Of a stretch of DNA of 36,882 bases, positions 22,552-29,842 are shown piece after piece. This DNA comes from Bacillota bacterium. GTDB taxonomy: Bacteria > Bacillota > Desulfotomaculia > Desulfotomaculales > Desulfallaceae. The notes beneath the pieces are model-generated. The model made no database searches. It saw only the letters and a list, made by a program, of their open reading frames with translations, and was not told the DNA's origin. How positions within the stretch are numbered: position 1 is the first letter of the stretch; the number at the start of each line of letters is the position of its first letter. A program made the translations under genes and the position numbers. Where the stretch lies: NCBI GenBank assembly GCA_022360435.1, contig JAKSCU010000109.1, positions 1 through 36,882 on the forward strand. The letters run 5' to 3'.

Positions 22552-22624
22552 TAATTAATTAAAATAAAAAACTTTTGCCGTTGCCAAACCAAATCTCAAG
22601 TAAGCCGCATTCCAACTTGAAGGG

Positions 22625-22654
22625 ATTATACATTAAGCGCGCGTACATTGTCAA
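22625..22654 (-). promoter_or_regulatory. Sigma-A promoter of amtB-glnK
   Basis: On the minus strand a perfect TTGACA (22654-22649) and a perfect TATAAT (22630-22625) are separated by 18 bases. Transcription would start near 22618, upstream of both leader attenuator modules. Confidence 0.85.
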
Positions 22655-22803
22655 TAGCCAGCGCCAAATCTTTATTATTATAAAATATAAAAGTTACCCT
22701 TAATTATTGGGCCATTTTATTTTATATTTTAAGTTGATTTTTACCACCGCCGGGTTAATATATATTATAGCCGATTCCAATAATAAACAAACGGGGTGAA
22801 AAA

Positions 22804-24435
22804 ATGCTCATTGCGCTGGCCCAGATTAATCCCGTGGTTGGAGACCTGCGGCACAACACCGCCAAGGTTTTGGAATACACCGCAAAAGCCGGATCGGCAG
22901 GAGCGGAACTGGTTATTTTTCCCGAATTAACCCTCACCGGTTACCCGCCGAGGGACTTGTTGTTCAGCAGCAAGTTTTTGGACGCGGTGGACGCCCAAGT
23001 GGAAGAAAAACTGCTCCCGGCCAGCGCCGACACCGGGATCTTAATCGGCGCGCCCCACCGGGACGCCGGCGCGCTGTATAACGCCGCGCTGCTTTTACAC
23101 CAAGGGAAGCTCGTGGGCAAGCAATACAAAAGCTTGATCCCATATTACGATGTTTTTGACGAGCAAAGGTATTTCACTCCCGCCGGCGAGAGGAACCGCA
23201 TTGATTTCAAAGGTATCAAACTGGGGGTCACGGTTTGCGAAGATATATGGAACGACAAGGATTACTGGATTCAAAGGCGTTATGACATCGACCCGGTGGA
23301 AGAACAGGTGCAAAAAGGAGCGGAGCTAATCATCAACCTGTCCGCCTCACCGTACAGCTACGGCAAGCACAAACTGCGCTGCGACATGCTCGGCCGGGCC
23401 GCCGTCAAACACCGGGTGGGTATACTTTACGTGAACCAGACGGGCGGCAACGACCATTTGCTCTTTGACGGCTCCAGCTGCGGAGTCACCCGGGACGGAA
23501 CCGTGTGCCTGCAATTGAATAACTTTGCCGAAGATTTCGCGGTGATTGACACCGGGCAAATGCGGCAAAAAGCCGCAGACGCCTGTCACTCCGAAAATAT
23601 AGGCTGGATATACAAAGCCCTGGTCACCGGCGCCAGGGATTACCTGCACAAAAACGGTTTCCGGAGCGCCGCCCTGGGTCTCAGCGGCGGTATCGACTCC
23701 TCGGTAACCGCCGCAGTGGCGGCCGAAGCCCTGGGTCCGGCCAATGTAATAGGCGTTTCCATGCCCTCCCGCTATTCTTCGTCGGGGAGCAAGGACGACG
23801 CCCGGGCTCTGGCCCGCAACCTGGGTCTCCGGTACCGGGTAATACCCATTGAGAACATGTTCAACGCTTACATCCGGGAGCTGAGCGCCGGCGGGATACA
23901 CCAGGTAGACCTGGCCGAAGAAAACGTGCAGGCCCGCGTCAGGGGCAACATCCTGATGTTCATCTCCAACCGGGAAGGCCCCATGGTGCTGACTACCGGC
24001 AACAAGTCTGAAATGGCCATGGGTTACAGCACCCTGTACGGTGACATGTCCGGCGGGCTGGCCGTGCTGGCGGACGTGCCCAAAGTCATGGTTTATGAGT
24101 TGGCGGAGTATATCAACCGGGAACGGGAGATTATCCCCCGCAGCGTGATTACCAAGCCGCCTTCCGCCGAGCTGCGGCCCGGCCAGAAGGACGAGGACAG
24201 CCTGCCTCCTTATGAGGTACTGGACGCCATATTAAAAGCTTACATAGAGGAGATCAAGTCCATTGATGAAATAGCGTCCCTGGGCTATGACCGGTCCCTG
24301 GTATTGGAAATCGCCCACCAGGTGAACAGCGCGGAGTACAAGCGGCAGCAGGCGCCTCCCGGACTGCGGGTGACTTCCCGCGCCTTCGGCCCCGGTCGTC
24401 GCATGCCCATCGCCCACCGCTGGCACCTAGAGTAA
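22804..24435 (+). CDS. nadE: Glutamine-dependent NAD+ synthase
   Basis: A 543-residue two-domain enzyme that amidates nicotinate adenine dinucleotide to NAD+. The N-terminal nitrilase-like glutaminase (about residues 1-250) shows the catalytic triad regions: ELVIFPELTLTGYPPRDLL (Glu), GKQYKSLIPYYDVFDEQRYF (Lys) and LGVTVCEDIWND (Cys). The C-terminal ATP pyrophosphatase domain (about 270-543) starts with the P-loop LGLSGGIDSSVTAAV and contains GNKSEMAMGYSTLYGDMSGG. The ATG follows GGGGTG. It is divergent from amtB, and both use the nitrogen pool, glutamine being the amide donor here. Length and domains are typical of the glutamine-dependent form. Confidence 0.95.
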   Translation: MLIALAQINPVVGDLRHNTAKVLEYTAKAGSAGAELVIFPELTLTGYPPRDLLFSSKFLDAVDAQVEEKLLPASADTGILIGAPHRDAGALYNAALLLHQGKLVGKQYKSLIPYYDVFDEQRYFTPAGERNRIDFKGIKLGVTVCEDIWNDKDYWIQRRYDIDPVEEQVQKGAELIINLSASPYSYGKHKLRCDMLGRAAVKHRVGILYVNQTGGNDHLLFDGSSCGVTRDGTVCLQLNNFAEDFAVIDTGQMRQKAADACHSENIGWIYKALVTGARDYLHKNGFRSAALGLSGGIDSSVTAAVAAEALGPANVIGVSMPSRYSSSGSKDDARALARNLGLRYRVIPIENMFNAYIRELSAGGIHQVDLAEENVQARVRGNILMFISNREGPMVLTTGNKSEMAMGYSTLYGDMSGGLAVLADVPKVMVYELAEYINREREIIPRSVITKPPSAELRPGQKDEDSLPPYEVLDAILKAYIEEIKSIDEIASLGYDRSLVLEIAHQVNSAEYKRQQAPPGLRVTSRAFGPGRRMPIAHRWHLE

Positions 24436-24471
24436 TTATGCCGGATGTAATAAGATTTGCATGTTAATTTT

Positions 24472-24490
24472 GGGGACACCTTACTTAATT
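24472..24490 (+). repeat. Stop-proximal GGGGACACC element, copy 1
   Basis: GGGGACACCTTACTTAATT, 36 bases after the nadE stop and in the nadE orientation. It is identical over 19 bases to 27495-27513, and two variant copies lie on the minus strand (28172-28189 and 33762-33779). Confidence 0.85.
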
Positions 24491-24686
24491 CTTTGGATGT
24501 CGCAAAACAACTAGCGCAATGTGTGCGGTGTCCTCCATGACCCTGGGGAACCGCCGCCTTCATACCAATTTAACTTTAAAATTATCAGTTGACACAGCTT
24601 AATTTCATAGTATATGATTTAAAAGGAAGTAGGGTTGATTGGAACAACCTTTTGTTAAAAATTATTTTGCGTTACCCAATAAATAC

Positions 24687-24734
24687 ACCACGAAGGTTTA
24701 TGTTTTGCGAAAAAGCAAACTTTAACTTCGTGGT
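24687..24734. repeat. CCACGAAG inverted repeat
   Basis: ACCACGAAG (24687-24695) and CTTCGTGGT (24726-24734) form a 9-bp stem with a second inner stem GTTT/AAAC. A related hairpin lies at 33420-33472, sharing AAACCTTCGTGGT in the opposite orientation. Confidence 0.6.
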
Positions 24735-24766
24735 TTATGTTTTTATGTTAATAACGTGTTTATATT

Positions 24767-24825
24767 ATACCTTGAAGGTATTCATCCCTCAGAGGCGGGG
24801 GAATTCCAGCAAGGTATTTTTTTTT
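24767..24825 (+). terminator. Intrinsic terminator or attenuator before the metal ABC operon
   Basis: ATACCTTG (24767-24774) and CAAGGTAT (24810-24817) close a long hairpin with inner pairs ATTC/GAAT and CCC/GGG, followed by nine T (24817-24825). It may end the nadE transcript or attenuate the operon that begins at 24987. Confidence 0.7.
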
Positions 24826-24986
24826 GGCAAAACCTTTTACCTTGGCAGTTTTATTTATTTAACAATTAGTGTTTAAAAAAGAATATGATTTTGCGGTCAC
24901 TCCACAACTGAAGCAACCATTCACCTCCCATGATTTATAGTTAACTGCTATCCTTGTGAGCGAAGCGAAAGGAAAGGGGATAATAC

Positions 24987-25859
24987 ATGAAAAGAGGTTT
25001 TATACTGTTGTCGTTGGCTATAGCCCTAATTTTATTATTGTTGTCAGTAGGGTGCGGCGGGAGCAGGGTTGCCCCTGATCCCGGACAAGGAAATCAACAA
25101 ACCGAACGACTAAAAATTGTGACCACTACCTCTTTGATTAGCGAAATCGCCGCATCGGTGGGTGGAGACAAAGTGGAAGTAATCAGCATTATCCCGCCCG
25201 CATCCTGTCCGGGGCATTTCGATGTAAAACCGGACGATGTGAAAATCCTGTCAGACTCTACTTATTTCATGCTACACAATTGGCAAGGTGAAAAATTCAG
25301 CGAAGCGTTAATCAAATCTGCCGGAAACGCCGACCTGCAGAAAATAGTTTATGACATCAAAGGCAACTGGATGGTTCCGCCGGTAAGACTGCAAGCCATT
25401 GACATGATTACGGCGGACCTGTCAGGCGCGTTACCGGAGAACCAAACGGCGTTTAGCGAGGCTGCCGCAAAAATGCAGCAAGAAGTGGTACAAGTAGCCA
25501 CTGAACAGAAAAAACGCTTGAATGATAAGAGTACCGGTCAGATTAATGTATTGACAAACGATAATCAGGCGGGATTTGTGAAATGGGCCGGACTGAATGT
25601 GGTGGGTACTTTCAGTCGGGCGGAAGACATGTCCCCAAAAGACATAGAAGATTTAATCAACCTGGGACGGGATAAAAATGTAACTCTGGTCGTCGACAAC
25701 CTGCAAAGCGGCAAGGAAACGGGTATCGGCATCGCCAAAGAAATCGGTGCCGCACAGGTTACGCTGAACAACTTCCCCGGCGGGTCTCCGGGTACCGATA
25801 ACTGGGCCGAGGCCATTAAAAAGAATGTTGATTTAATCCTGGAAAACATACCGAAATAG
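24987..25859 (+). CDS. Metal ABC transporter substrate-binding lipoprotein (ZnuA-like, atypical)
   Basis: A 290-residue lipoprotein of the cluster A-I (ZnuA/PsaA) family. The signal peptide ends in a lipobox (LSVGC, Cys at about residue 23). The fold is recognisable from IVTTTSLISEIAASVGGDKVEVISII, PGHFDVKPDDVKILSDS and GSPGTDNWAEAIKKNVDLIL. The usual metal ligands are altered. His is kept in PGHFD and LHNWQGE, but the third His region reads TNDNQAGFVKWAGLNV without His, and the acidic fourth site lies in LVVDNLQS. It therefore may bind a metal other than Zn or Mn, or a metal complex. It is co-directional with an ATPase 8 bp downstream and a type-3 permease, forming a complete importer. Confidence 0.8.
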   Translation: MKRGFILLSLAIALILLLLSVGCGGSRVAPDPGQGNQQTERLKIVTTTSLISEIAASVGGDKVEVISIIPPASCPGHFDVKPDDVKILSDSTYFMLHNWQGEKFSEALIKSAGNADLQKIVYDIKGNWMVPPVRLQAIDMITADLSGALPENQTAFSEAAAKMQQEVVQVATEQKKRLNDKSTGQINVLTNDNQAGFVKWAGLNVVGTFSRAEDMSPKDIEDLINLGRDKNVTLVVDNLQSGKETGIGIAKEIGAAQVTLNNFPGGSPGTDNWAEAIKKNVDLILENIPK

Positions 25860-25867
25860 GTGAAAAA

Positions 25868-26599
25868 ATGTCCGACATCATTATCTCTTTAAGGGATGCC
25901 GTGGTATCTTACAGGGAAGATGTGGCTTTGCAAGGAGTCAGCCTGGAGGTCAAGAAAGGCGAACTGGTGGGTGTCATGGGACCCAACGGATCAGGCAAAA
26001 CAACCATTCTTACCCTGGTAAACGGTCTGGGCAAACTACTCCAAGGCCAAGTGCGGGTGCTGGGCAATACAACAGAAAATGGTTTCCCGACCGCGCTGCG
26101 CAGGAAAATCGGCTACGTGTCCCAGGTACATAACATCGACCCCAGGATGCCGGTCAACGTTGAAGAAGTGGTCATGATGGGACGTTACGGTAAACTGGGA
26201 ATCCTGCGCCGACCCGGAACAATGGACAGGCAGGTGGTAGCAAAAATGCTGCACCTGGTGGGCATGACTCATTTGACCGAACGCCCCATCGGGCACCTTT
26301 CAGGAGGCGAACAGCAGCGGGTTGCCATAGCACGCGCCCTGGCCCAGGAACCCGACATCCTGCTGCTGGACGAACCCACCACGGGGTTGGACCACCGGGC
26401 TAGGGTGGAAATAATGCACTTGGTTTACGAAATACACCTGGCCCGTGGTTTGACTACAATGATGGTTACCCATGAGCACAAAACCGCCACGGCCTTGTGC
26501 GACAAAATAATTTTAATGAAAGGCGGACAAATTTGGGATCGGGGAAAACCGGGAGAAATATTGCGTAAAGAGGTGCTGGACCGGTTATACGAGCATTAA
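25868..26599 (+). CDS. Metal ABC transporter ATP-binding protein
   Basis: A 243-residue ABC ATPase of the ZnuC/MntB type. Walker A is GPNGSGKTT (about residues 38-46), the Q-loop region is IGYVSQVHNIDPRMPVNVEE, the signature is LSGGEQQRVAIARAL, Walker B is ILLLDEPTTGLD and the switch His is in MMVTHEHK. It powers the importer whose binding protein and permease genes flank it. It begins 8 bases after the binding-protein stop behind AGGTG. Confidence 0.93.
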   Translation: MSDIIISLRDAVVSYREDVALQGVSLEVKKGELVGVMGPNGSGKTTILTLVNGLGKLLQGQVRVLGNTTENGFPTALRRKIGYVSQVHNIDPRMPVNVEEVVMMGRYGKLGILRRPGTMDRQVVAKMLHLVGMTHLTERPIGHLSGGEQQRVAIARALAQEPDILLLDEPTTGLDHRARVEIMHLVYEIHLARGLTTMMVTHEHKTATALCDKIILMKGGQIWDRGKPGEILRKEVLDRLYEH

Positions 26600-26645
26600 A
26601 TAACTGGTTTTTAATGAATATGGTAATTATTTTTCAATACGGGAG

Positions 26646-27494
26646 TTGGGTCAACTGAATTTCTCCATACTGCAATACGAATTTATGCACAATGCGCTAT
26701 TGGCCGGCTGCCTTGGCGGCGTGGCTTGTTCCCTCATCGGTGTGCTGGTGGTAACCATGGGCCTGTCTTTCATTGGCGTCGCCATCGCCCACGCTGCCTT
26801 TGCCGGCGCCTTGTTCGGCACTTTTATGGGCTTCAGCCCCGAAGTCGGGGCGTTTGCTTTCAGCCTGGCGGCCGTGGCCACCATCGGTCCCCTTGCCGAC
26901 CGGGGAGAACTGAACACCGATATACCCATCGGCATCGTGTTTTCCCTGACCATGGGATTGGCTTTTTTGTTTATGGGTATCATGCCGGGCCCGAAAACCG
27001 ACGCCTTGGAACTCCTCTGGGGCAGTATTCTTACCATAACCCGCTCCGATTTGGCTTTGTTGTTTGTTGTAGCATTAATTATTGTTTTGCTCATAGCTTT
27101 GTTTTTTAAAGAAATACAGGCAGTAATATTTCATCGGGAAGTCGCTTTGGCCGTCGGCCTTCCGGCCAACTTTATCTTTTACGCTCTTCTTATACTAACC
27201 GGTTCGGCCATTACGGTTTCCCTGGGCAGCATCGGCGGTCTACTGATTTTCAACTTGATTCTCAATCCTGCCGCGGCGGCTTACCAGTTGACTTACAGTT
27301 TACGGAATATGTTTATCCTCTCCGCATTATTCGGGGTCCTTTCCAGTTGGATTGGCCTCATGCTTTCATACATGTTTCATTTCCCCAGCGGGGCGTCCAT
27401 TGTGTTGGTTTCCACGTTGATATTTATCGCCGCCGCCGTTTTTTCACCCAAGCGCCGGGTTAAAAAGTGGCGGGGAGCCAGCATTAAAATTTAA
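26646..27494 (+). CDS. Metal ABC transporter permease (ABC-3 family)
   Basis: A 282-residue integral membrane protein of the ZnuB/MntC family with about eight hydrophobic segments (for example SLIGVLVVTMGLSFIGVAIAHAAFAGA and GSAITVSLGSIGGLLIFNLIL in pieces). The family start sequence FMHNALLAGCLGGVACSLIGV is present. The start is unclear: TTG 26646 directly follows GGGAG, CTG 26655 is better spaced and ATG 26685 is the first ATG. The stop codon (TTTAAGGGG) lies inside the copy-2 stop-proximal element, so the last residues may have been changed by it. It forms the pore of the importer encoded with the two upstream genes. Confidence 0.88.
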   Translation: MGQLNFSILQYEFMHNALLAGCLGGVACSLIGVLVVTMGLSFIGVAIAHAAFAGALFGTFMGFSPEVGAFAFSLAAVATIGPLADRGELNTDIPIGIVFSLTMGLAFLFMGIMPGPKTDALELLWGSILTITRSDLALLFVVALIIVLLIALFFKEIQAVIFHREVALAVGLPANFIFYALLILTGSAITVSLGSIGGLLIFNLILNPAAAAYQLTYSLRNMFILSALFGVLSSWIGLMLSYMFHFPSGASIVLVSTLIFIAAAVFSPKRRVKKWRGASIKI

Positions 27495-27513
27495 GGGGAC
27501 ACCTTACTTAATT
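27491..27513 (+). repeat. Stop-proximal GGGGACACC element, copy 2
   Basis: The element provides or touches the TAA stop of the metal permease gene and has the same orientation as that gene. Its core (27495-27513) is identical to copy 1. Together with copy 3 it brackets the methyltransferase gene as an inverted pair. Confidence 0.88.
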
Positions 27514-27543
27514 AGTTTTTAGAATTATTCGGGAGGAAGCAAC

Positions 27544-28143
27544 ATGTCATTAAAAGAGTATTTTGATCAAGTGGCGTCTAAGTGGGATTCCATCATGGGG
27601 CCGGCAGAGGCCGTAAAGCTTGAGGAAATTCTGAACAGTTGTTGCATACCAAATGGGGCCGAAATACTGGATGCGGCATGCGGCACGGGCATTATAACCC
27701 CTATTTTACTGGAAGCGGTCGGAAGCAGCGGCACAGTGACAGCAGTTGATTTTGCGCCGGAAATGATTATAAGAGCCCGCGCCAAGAACTTCGGCCCAAA
27801 TGCGCGTTTCCTGGTGGCCGATGTTATGGACCTGCCTTTTGAAAACTGCACTTTCGATCTTGTTGTATGCAACGGCTCTCTCCCCCACTTTCCCGACCTG
27901 AAAGGCTCTTTACGGGAAATGAAACGGGTGCTCAAAAACGGGGGCCGGTTGATAATCAGCCACGCCAACAGCCGGGAGGAAATCAATGCCACCCACCGCA
28001 AGATCGGCGGGCCTGTGGCCGACGATTTGCTGCCCACTGCTGTTGAGCTTGAATCAATGTTAAAAAACGCCGGTTACATAGAAATTAATTTTGAGGACAA
28101 ACCTGACCGGTTTGTTTTTCTTGCCACCAAACCATCGGCATAA
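27544..28143 (+). CDS. Class I SAM-dependent methyltransferase
   Basis: A 199-residue methyltransferase of the Methyltransf_11/25 type. Motif I is EILDAACGTGIITPILLEA (about residues 40-58), then TAVDFAPEMI (acidic loop binding the SAM ribose), NARFLVADVMDLPFEN (motif II region) and DLVVCNGSLPHFPDL (motif III). The N-terminal LKEYFDQVASKWD is typical of small-molecule methylases of this group. The substrate cannot be read. A GGGAGG site precedes the ATG. The gene stands alone between two inverted copies of the GGGGACACC element, separate from the metal ABC operon and the minus-strand transporter. Confidence 0.88.
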   Translation: MSLKEYFDQVASKWDSIMGPAEAVKLEEILNSCCIPNGAEILDAACGTGIITPILLEAVGSSGTVTAVDFAPEMIIRARAKNFGPNARFLVADVMDLPFENCTFDLVVCNGSLPHFPDLKGSLREMKRVLKNGGRLIISHANSREEINATHRKIGGPVADDLLPTAVELESMLKNAGYIEINFEDKPDRFVFLATKPSA

Positions 28144-28171
28144 GAAGCCAACTATTTGAAATTAAAGGTGA

Positions 28172-28197
28172 AATTAAGTAAGATGTCCCTTTAATTA
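28172..28197 (-). repeat. Stop-proximal GGGGACACC element, copy 3
   Basis: Minus-strand variant (TAATTAAAGGGACATC then TTACTTAATT). Its TAA is the stop codon of the short transporter ATPase gene (28195-28791), and it has the same orientation as that gene. Confidence 0.82.
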
Positions 28198-28791
28198 CCC
28201 AAGAGCAACAACCTTGCCACACAGGCGTTTGATCAGGCTTTGCTCATGACTTATCACCAGCACCCCCAGGTTGCGCCTGCGCGCAACGTCAAGTACCACA
28301 CGCCAGATTTGGGCTTGGGTGATGGCGTCAAGCATGGTGGTCATCTCATCGGCAACCAGGAAGCGGGTCTTCGGGCCAAGGGCCCGGGCCACGCAGAAAC
28401 GCTGCAACTCCCCGCCGGACAGCTCATTGGGCCAGCGGTTGAGCCACTCCCGCTCAATACCCAGTGATTTCAAAATCCCATCGTCGGGATTCCAGCCTTC
28501 GCTTATCGTGTCTTTCATTTTCCAACGGGTGTTCACCGCTTTTTCGGGATGTTGAAACACCATTTGCACGGGATTATATCCGCCTACGGGCAGGGGCCGC
28601 CCGTCCAGCATTACATTGCCCCGGCACGGAAGCTCGTAACCGGCCATAATGCGGCCCAGGGTTGTTTTCCCGCACCCGCTTGGCCCGGTAAGACCCACCA
28701 CTTCGCCGGAATTGACGACAATATCAACCTCCCGCAGCACCCACGGGCCGCCGCTATAACGAAAACCTATGTTCCGCGCTTCAAGCGGCAT
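28195..28791 (-). CDS. ABC transporter ATP-binding protein (NikE/OppF-like, short)
   Basis: A 198-residue ATPase. Walker A is GPSGCGKTT (about residues 37-45), the Q-loop is PVQMVFQHPEKAV, the signature is LSGGELQRFCVARAL, Walker B is FLVADEMTTMLD and the switch His is in VLVISHEQS. Start at 28791 has GAGGTG five bases upstream and overlaps the other ATPase gene. It ends GKVVALG, well short of typical NikE/OppF proteins, because the stop lies in the copy-3 repeat element. All ATPase motifs remain, so it is probably functional. It pairs with the OppD-like ATPase to drive the importer encoded upstream. Confidence 0.85.
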   Translation of the reverse strand: MPLEARNIGFRYSGGPWVLREVDIVVNSGEVVGLTGPSGCGKTTLGRIMAGYELPCRGNVMLDGRPLPVGGYNPVQMVFQHPEKAVNTRWKMKDTISEGWNPDDGILKSLGIEREWLNRWPNELSGGELQRFCVARALGPKTRFLVADEMTTMLDAITQAQIWRVVLDVARRRNLGVLVISHEQSLIKRLCGKVVALG

Positions 28792-29806
28792 GAACACACC
28801 TCACCATTCCGCCGCGCAGCTCCCGCGCCTCGGGCCGGTCCATGCCGCACCGGGGGGTGGCCCACCGGCAGCGGGGCTCAAACAGACATCCCGGCGGCAA
28901 TGCGTTGGGCAGCGGCTGGAAGCCCGTTATGGGCTCGAAGCTGTTCTGCGGCAGCGCCCTCCACAAAGCTCGGCTGTAAGGATGGCGCAGCGACTCACCG
29001 TCACCGGCAAAATCAGCCGCCGGCGCAATCTCCACGGTTGTGCCGGCATAGAATACGGCAATCCGATCCGCCACTTTGAGCGCGGTTTGGATGTCGTGGG
29101 TAATCAGCATAACCCCACAGCCCTCGTCGGCCAACTCCCGGAAGTGGCCCAGCGTTTCCCGCACCACTTGGGGATGGAGTCCCGGCGTGGGCTCGTCGGC
29201 TATGACAAGACGCGCGCCGCTTACCACGGCGCCGGCCACAAGCACCCTGCGGGCCATGCCCCCGGACAATTGGAAAGGAAACAATCGCCCGGCCCGGGGC
29301 ATCAACTGATAGCGGGCAAAAACTTTTTGCTGGGCGGCGGCCGCGTCTCCGTTTTTAACGGCTGTGCGCACCTGCGCCCCCACCCGCATGAGCGGGTCCA
29401 AGAAAGTCACCGCCTGGGGTATCAGCGCAATCTCCCGCCCCCGCAGCTTCGCCTGACGATCCGGGGTCAATTCTTCCCCGGCGTAATGCATGGAACCGGT
29501 GACGCCGGCATTATCCGGCAGTATGCCCAAAATGGCGTGGGCCAGCAGGCTTTTGCCGGAACCACTGGAGCCCACCACCGCCACAATCTCCCCGGGCTCA
29601 ACAGTCACATTAAGGCCGGTAATCACATCAAGATTTCTTTGCCGGAGGCCGCCGGTGTATTGCACGAAAGATACGGCAAGCTCTTTTACTTCCAATATGG
29701 GCGGGGTCTTCCCGGCTGCCGGCCAAACCGGGCATGCGTTACGAACTGCTTCGGTTTCCACCGCGCTTGATGATAAAAACTTGGCTATAATAGACAGCAA
29801 TCTCAT
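28781..29806 (-). CDS. ABC transporter ATP-binding protein (NikD/OppD-like)
   Basis: A 341-residue ATPase of the peptide/nickel family. After a 35-residue N-terminal extension, the domain begins ILEVKELAVSFVQY. Walker A is GSSGSGKSLLAHAI, the signature LSGGMARRVLVAGAV, Walker B LVIADEPTPGLH and the switch His in MLITHDIQTAL. The C-terminal extension carries the Cys-containing family motif (PPGCLFEPRCRWATPRC) that binds an Fe-S cluster in some DppD proteins. The start follows GGGAGG. It lies between the DppC-like permease and the shorter ATPase in a five-gene unit. Confidence 0.9.
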   Translation of the reverse strand: MRLLSIIAKFLSSSAVETEAVRNACPVWPAAGKTPPILEVKELAVSFVQYTGGLRQRNLDVITGLNVTVEPGEIVAVVGSSGSGKSLLAHAILGILPDNAGVTGSMHYAGEELTPDRQAKLRGREIALIPQAVTFLDPLMRVGAQVRTAVKNGDAAAAQQKVFARYQLMPRAGRLFPFQLSGGMARRVLVAGAVVSGARLVIADEPTPGLHPQVVRETLGHFRELADEGCGVMLITHDIQTALKVADRIAVFYAGTTVEIAPAADFAGDGESLRHPYSRALWRALPQNSFEPITGFQPLPNALPPGCLFEPRCRWATPRCGMDRPEARELRGGMVRCVHAA

Positions 29807-29842
29807 TTTTGCCTCCCTTGGCGTTTGCTCTTTTTGCCATGT

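Larger units (their letters stand above)
24436..24986. other. Intergenic region with repeats before the metal ABC operon
   Basis: About 550 bases without a gene. It contains one stop-proximal GGGGACACC element (24472-24490), a CCACGAAG inverted repeat (24687-24734) and a long terminator-like hairpin (24767-24825). Between 24826 and 24986 it is AT-rich and probably holds the promoter of the metal-binding protein gene. Confidence 0.5.

Noticed and set aside
24589-24876. Plus-strand 95-codon frame between nadE and the metal ABC operon
   Set aside because: It spans an inverted repeat and a terminator-like hairpin and has no ribosome site or recognisable protein features.
27491-28197. Methyltransferase between inverted GGGGACACC copies as an insertion sequence
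   Set aside because: The enclosed gene is a methyltransferase, not a transposase. Copies outside this pair occur in the same stop-linked position, so the pair is not a terminal inverted repeat of one transposon.
28549-29770. Long plus-strand frames opposite the transporter ATPase genes (176 and 333 codons)
   Set aside because: They are antisense shadows of GC-rich genes that have complete ABC ATPase motifs on the minus strand.
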